Shown in pieces: positions 62,319-64,000 of a DNA stretch of 64,000 nucleotides. The stretch covers positions 2,692,001 through 2,756,000 of the forward strand of contig NZ_CP150951.2 of the NCBI RefSeq assembly GCF_038069655.2, given 5' to 3'. Numbering within the stretch: position 1 is the first letter of the stretch; every line of letters starts with the position of its first letter. Under the pieces are notes generated by a model. It was not told the origin of the DNA and searched no databases. It saw only the letters and a program-made list of their open reading frames with translations. A program made the translations under genes and the position numbers. Source of the stretch: Yoonia sp. BS5-3 (GTDB lineage Bacteria > Pseudomonadota > Alphaproteobacteria > Rhodobacterales > Rhodobacteraceae).

Positions 62319-63998
62319 TTAGACCAACACCGCACCGCCCGCCTGAATGGCGTTTGCCGTATCGGCATCTGCGCCCAGCAGCATTTCGTTATGTGCCTTG
62401 CCTGAAGGGATCATCGGGAAGCAGTTTTCGTGCTTTTCGACCAGACAATCGAACAGGACCGGCCCGTCGTGGGTGATCATCTCCATGATTGCATCATCCA
62501 GCGTGTCAGGGTCGTGGCATTGGATGCCCTTGGCCCCAAAAGCCTCGGCCAGTTTGACGAAATCGGGCAGGCTTTCGGACCAGCTGGAAGAGTAGCGTTC
62601 CCCGTGCAGCAGTTCCTGCCATTGCCGCACCATGCCCAAGCGTTCGTTGTTCAGGATGAACTGTTTGACGGGCAGGCGGTACTGCATTGCCGTGCCCAGT
62701 TCCTGCATGTTCATCAGCCACGAGGCCTCTCCCGCGACGTTGATCACCAGCGCATCGGGATGCCCCATTTGCACGCCGATAGAGGCGGGGAAGCCGTAGC
62801 CCATGGTCCCGAGCCCACCGGAGGTCATCCAGCGGTTGGGGTCTTCAAACCCCAGATATTGCGCGGCCCACATTTGGTGCTGGCCCACTTCGGTGCAGAT
62901 GTAGCGGTCGTGCTTTTTGGTCAGTTCCTCAAGCCGCTGCAAAGCATATTGCGGTTTGATGATCTTGCCTTCCTGTTTGTAGGACAGGCAATCGACCTTT
63001 TTCCAATCGTTGATCTGGTGCCACCATTGGCCGACGGCCTCTTTATCGGTTTTGCGGCCGCGGGATTTCCAGACGTTCAGCAAGTCCTCGAGCACATGGG
63101 CCACGTCGCCCAGAATCGGGATATCGACCTTGATCACCTTGTTGATCGAAGACGGATCGATATCGATATGCGCCTTGGTCGAGTTCGGGCTGAACGCATC
63201 CAGCCGCCCGGTGATCCGGTCGTCAAACCGCGCGCCGATGTTGATCATCAGATCGCAGTCATGCATGGCCATATTCGCCTCGTACAGCCCGTGCATGCCC
63301 AGCATGCCGATCCAATTGTCGCCAGAGGCCGGATAGCAGCCCAGCCCCATCAGGGTTGAGGTGATCGGAAAGCCGGTGGCGGCCACCAGTTCGCGCAGCA
63401 ATTGCGACGCGGCGGGCCCTGAGTTGATCACGCCGCCGCCTGTATAGAAGATCGGCTTTTTCGCCGTTTCCATGGCTTTGGCCAGTTCTGTGATCATCTC
63501 TATGTCGCCTTTGACCGGCGGGTTGTAATGGGTTTCGACATCGCGCGCCTGCGTGTAAGTGCCCGTGGCGAACTGCACGTCCTTGGGAATGTCGATAACC
63601 ACGGGGCCAGGGCGGCCAGATGTGGCGATATGGAACGCCTCATGCAGGGTGGGGGCCAGCTTGTCGGTTTCCTTGACCAGCCAGTTATGTTTGGTGCAGG
63701 GGCGGGTGATGCCAACGGTGTCGGCCTCTTGGAATGCGTCCGAGCCGATCATGAATGTGGGCACCTGACCGGTCAGCACGATGATCGGGATGCTGTCCAT
63801 CAGCGCATCGGTCAGCCCGGTGACCGCATTGGTTGCCCCGGGGCCGGATGTTACCAGTGCAACGCCGGGTTTGCCGGTTGCCCGGGCGTATCCTTCGGCG
63901 GCATGCACCGCGCCTTGTTCGTGGCGCACCAAAACGTGCTGGATGTGGTTTTGCTGAAAGATCTCGTCATAGATCGGTAGGACGGCGCCACCGGGATA
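62319..63998 (-). CDS. ilvB: Acetolactate synthase large subunit, 5' end outside the window
   Basis: This catalytic subunit (ilvI/ilvB) of the first step of branched-chain amino acid synthesis uses thiamine diphosphate and FAD. Readable residues begin YPGGAVLPIYDEIFQQN at the window edge; the start codon is outside. The visible part includes RHEQGAVHAAEGYARATGK (catalytic Glu region), VTSGPGATNAVTGLTDA and FILNNERLGMVRQWQ. Where many enzymes have GDG, this one has VAGEASWLMNMQEL, an alphaproteobacterial variant. It is followed by a non-ilv gene. Confidence 0.96.
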   Translation of the reverse strand, partial: YPGGAVLPIYDEIFQQNHIQHVLVRHEQGAVHAAEGYARATGKPGVALVTSGPGATNAVTGLTDALMDSIPIIVLTGQVPTFMIGSDAFQEADTVGITRPCTKHNWLVKETDKLAPTLHEAFHIATSGRPGPVVIDIPKDVQFATGTYTQARDVETHYNPPVKGDIEMITELAKAMETAKKPIFYTGGGVINSGPAASQLLRELVAATGFPITSTLMGLGCYPASGDNWIGMLGMHGLYEANMAMHDCDLMINIGARFDDRITGRLDAFSPNSTKAHIDIDPSSINKVIKVDIPILGDVAHVLEDLLNVWKSRGRKTDKEAVGQWWHQINDWKKVDCLSYKQEGKIIKPQYALQRLEELTKKHDRYICTEVGQHQMWAAQYLGFEDPNRWMTSGGLGTMGYGFPASIGVQMGHPDALVINVAGEASWLMNMQELGTAMQYRLPVKQFILNNERLGMVRQWQELLHGERYSSSWSESLPDFVKLAEAFGAKGIQCHDPDTLDDAIMEMITHDGPVLFDCLVEKHENCFPMIPSGKAHNEMLLGADADTANAIQAGGAVLV

Positions 63999-64000
63999 TC

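Noticed and set aside
62430-63359. Long open frame opposite the acetolactate synthase large subunit
   Set aside because: It is an antisense shadow with no ribosome site and no family similarity.

Overview
The window looks like part of the chromosome of a marine alphaproteobacterium of the Rhodobacterales (roseobacter group). This is judged from protein style, from the moderately high G+C content, and from a complete Rhodobacter-capsulatus-type gene transfer agent (GTA) cluster. It also rests on linked housekeeping loci: fabD-fabG-acpP/fabF-mltG, pdhA-pdhB-pdhC and a LuxI/LuxR system of roseobacter type. No integrase, transposase, CRISPR array, rRNA operon or plasmid function is visible. One tRNA, tRNA-Leu(UAG), is present. 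The species cannot be fixed from the sequence alone.

Layout. 1-2 kb: end of a cytochrome c maturation operon (ccmC, ccmD, ccmG) and a membrane protein. 2-6.5 kb: aconitase, a DUF1223 secreted protein and a lipid A-type acyltransferase. 6.5-7.8 kb: a cobalt-type nitrile hydratase/thiocyanate hydrolase-family enzyme whose beta chain is divided into two overlapping genes. 7.9-11 kb: an unusual FliG, an AHL-binding-domain-only protein, a full LuxR and a LuxI synthase. 11-20.5 kb: purB, bioY, a hydrolase-OsmC fusion, an EEP-family phosphatase, two small membrane proteins, glnA-glnB and the NAD(P)HX repair enzyme. 20.5-29 kb: tRNA-Leu, trigger factor, a periplasmic nucleotidase, the rpsF-rpsR-rplI operon, and a YceI protein beside a cytochrome b561-YceI fusion. 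29-34.7 kb: type II fatty acid synthesis genes, interrupted by a reversed PilZ-like gene, and mltG. 34.9-49.0 kb: the GTA. 49-58 kb: cysE, the pyruvate dehydrogenase genes (E2 with a one-base frameshift in a C6 run), ftsB, class I aldolase, pgk and two cyclophilins. 58-64 kb: SelO, a nucleoside hydrolase, a small EF-hand protein, and the ilv acetolactate synthase genes separated by an unrelated, A+T-richer gene.

How the genes work together. The GTA cluster has every structural gene expected of the R. capsulatus head-tail set, in the same order: terminase, portal, protease, capsid, connectors, tail tube, short tape measure, baseplate, peptidase and hub. It lacks integration or replication genes, so it is a domesticated DNA-packaging particle rather than a prophage. 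Quorum sensing is known to stimulate GTA production in R. capsulatus, so the LuxI/LuxR locus about 25 kb away is a reasonable but unproven candidate regulator.

The most interesting points are structural. (1) A nested set of long perfect inverted repeats lies between the GTA capsid and connector genes and could form alternative structures. (2) A compact three-way-junction RNA abuts the start codon of the class I aldolase. (3) A palindromic repeat family sits in frame inside two protein genes, with a compensatory base change between copies. (4) The NHase-family operon has the gene order of thiocyanate hydrolase. (5) The FliG lacks the EHPQ motif. (6) An AHL-binding protein without a DNA-binding domain is divergent from the LuxR gene. 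All RNA-structure claims were made by eye and need folding and comparative tests.
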